Source: Aegilops tauschii subsp. strangulata (lineage: Eukaryota; Streptophyta; Magnoliopsida; Poales; Poaceae). Taken from it: DNA of 64,000 nucleotides. The first letter of the stretch is position 1. Every line of letters starts with the position of its first letter. This document shows positions 63,030 to 64,000 of this stretch, piece by piece. The notes below the pieces were generated by a model, which worked only from the letters and a program-made list of their open reading frames with translations, was not told where the DNA came from and did no database searches. Location of the stretch: contig NC_053039.3 in assembly GCF_002575655.3 (NCBI RefSeq), positions 236,322,622-236,386,621 of the forward strand. Direction: 5' to 3'. A program made the translations under genes and the position numbers.

Positions 63030-64000
63030 GTGTTTGCTTCCGGTGGGGGATCATGGTTGCTCGATAGTGGAGCTACAAATCATATGACCGGAAGCAAGAA
63101 CTTGGTGGTGGACGTGCACAAGATTCCATCTATGCCCACCAATGTCGAGTGGGGTGATGCCTCGTCTTCTAAGGTATTGGGACTCGGCAAAGTTGTCATT
63201 TCTCATGATCTCACGATCGAGAAGGTCATGCTAGTTGAGTCCCTTGCATATAATTTACTTTCCGTTCGTCAACTTTCTATCATGGGCTTTGCCACTTTCT
63301 TTGATATTGATACTGTGGCCCTCTTGTGGAGCAAGACTCTTAAAGTAGTCTTTGTTGGGCATGTCGAGAACGGTCTCTATGTGATTAACTTTTCGGAGCG
63401 GCCCACTAAGAACGCGACATGCCTAATGGCTAAAGTTGATGTGGGATGGCGTTGGCATCGCCGTTTAGCCCATGTCAATATGAGATCTTTGCAAAGTCTT
63501 CTCAAGGGGGACCATGTCCGTGGACTAACGAACGTTAGTTTTGCTAAAGATCGTGCTTGCAATGCTTGTATCGAAGGAAAGCTTCATGAGAAGGCTCACC
63601 CTCCCACGACTCTCATTTACTCGAAGAGGCCTTTGGAGCTCCTTCATTTGGATCTCTTTGGGCCTCCATCCTTTGATAGTCTTGGGGGTAGAAAGTATTG
63701 CTTGGTATTTGTGGATGACTATTCAAGATACACTTGGGTGTATTTCTTCAAGAGGAAGAGTGAGACCCAACAAACCGTCATTGACTTTGCAAATGAAGCC
63801 CAACGTCAACACAATGCAAAGATCTTGACAATAAGAAGTGACAACGGCACCGAGTTCAAGAACTACACCTTGGATGAGTTTCTTAGTGATGAGGGGATCA
63901 AGCATCAATATTCCGCACCTTACACCACTCAACAAAACGGTGTTGCGGAGAGGAAGAATCGGACATTGATGGATGCTGCAAGGACCATGATGGCGGAGTT
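63030..64000 (+). CDS. Element 4 Pol (protease and integrase), truncated by the window end
   Basis: The frame opens at 63030, directly after an in-frame TAG, and differs from the gag frame by one base. It contains the protease motif LLDSGATNHMTG, the integrase zinc region (WRWHRRLAHVNM, later CNACIEGKLHEK), the core with LLHLDLFGP, the SDNGTEF motif and the GVAERKNRT glutamate near 63950, then leaves the window. No ATG starts it, so it needs splicing, frameshifting or another means to be made. All integrase residues visible so far look normal. Confidence 0.88.
   Translation, partial: MFASGGGSWLLDSGATNHMTGSKNLVVDVHKIPSMPTNVEWGDASSSKVLGLGKVVISHDLTIEKVMLVESLAYNLLSVRQLSIMGFATFFDIDTVALLWSKTLKVVFVGHVENGLYVINFSERPTKNATCLMAKVDVGWRWHRRLAHVNMRSLQSLLKGDHVRGLTNVSFAKDRACNACIEGKLHEKAHPPTTLIYSKRPLELLHLDLFGPPSFDSLGGRKYCLVFVDDYSRYTWVYFFKRKSETQQTVIDFANEAQRQHNAKILTIRSDNGTEFKNYTLDEFLSDEGIKHQYSAPYTTQQNGVAERKNRTLMDAARTMMAE

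Larger units (their letters stand above)
59012..64000 (+). mobile_element. Element 4: SIRE-type Copia retrotransposon, 5' part
   Basis: LTR, primer site, intact gag and the beginning of pol, cut by the window end. Layout and gag type differ from element 2, so it is another family of the same broad lineage. Confidence 0.9.

Overview
The window is nuclear DNA of a grass, almost certainly a Triticeae species (wheat, barley or Aegilops type). The evidence is the mix of repeats: BARE/Angela/WIS-type Copia elements with 1.7 kb LTRs, very long SIRE/Maximus-type Copia elements, Stowaway MITEs beginning CTCCCTCCGT, grass LINEs, and two spliced plant genes with grass-like sequence. Family names are from recognition of protein and LTR motifs, not from a database search.

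Layout. 1-18778: a minus-strand BARE/Angela/WIS-type Copia element (element 1, its far end outside the window). Its 5' LTR is split by a complete 13.8 kb plus-strand SIRE/Maximus-type Copia element (element 2, 3879-17665) flanked by a perfect GCCCC target duplication. 18779-20505: unassigned. 20506-about 24790: a degenerate minus-strand LINE. 25077-35037: an intact nine-exon plus-strand gene for an RNF10-type RING E3 ligase (734 aa), with introns full of MITEs, a LINE tail and a SINE-like insertion. 35038-39577: a MITE, a decayed Harbinger-like segment, and a plus-strand LINE relic that carries a 0.3 kb piece of chloroplast rpoC1. 39578-41362: a two-exon minus-strand GRAS gene of the SCL3 class. 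41363-44033: repeat debris including a 0.5 kb tandem duplication next to long G tracts. 44034-52754: a complete element of the same family as element 1 (element 3) with two 1739 bp LTRs and an uninterrupted 1328-aa gag-pol frame, inserted inside another LTR. 52755-59011: LTR fragments, MITEs, an inverted-repeat element holding five GC-rich hairpins, AT-rich inverted arms and a decayed tandem array. 59012-64000: the 5' LTR, intact gag and start of pol of another SIRE-type Copia element (element 4), cut by the window end.

How it fits together. Two host genes sit in a gene island between large nested retrotransposon blocks. Element 2 is younger than element 1 because it sits inside it, and its own LTRs differ at only about 1.5% of sites by eye. 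Element 3's LTRs differ at nearer 2.7%.

The most unusual feature is the downstream part of element 2. It has a TATA box, an ATG-free leader, a splice donor and a matching acceptor, followed directly by the first ATG of a very long open frame of unknown function. This looks like a separate transcription unit carried inside a retrotransposon. A second theme is a 3'-splice-site-like motif 10-12 bases after the gag stop in both SIRE-type elements.
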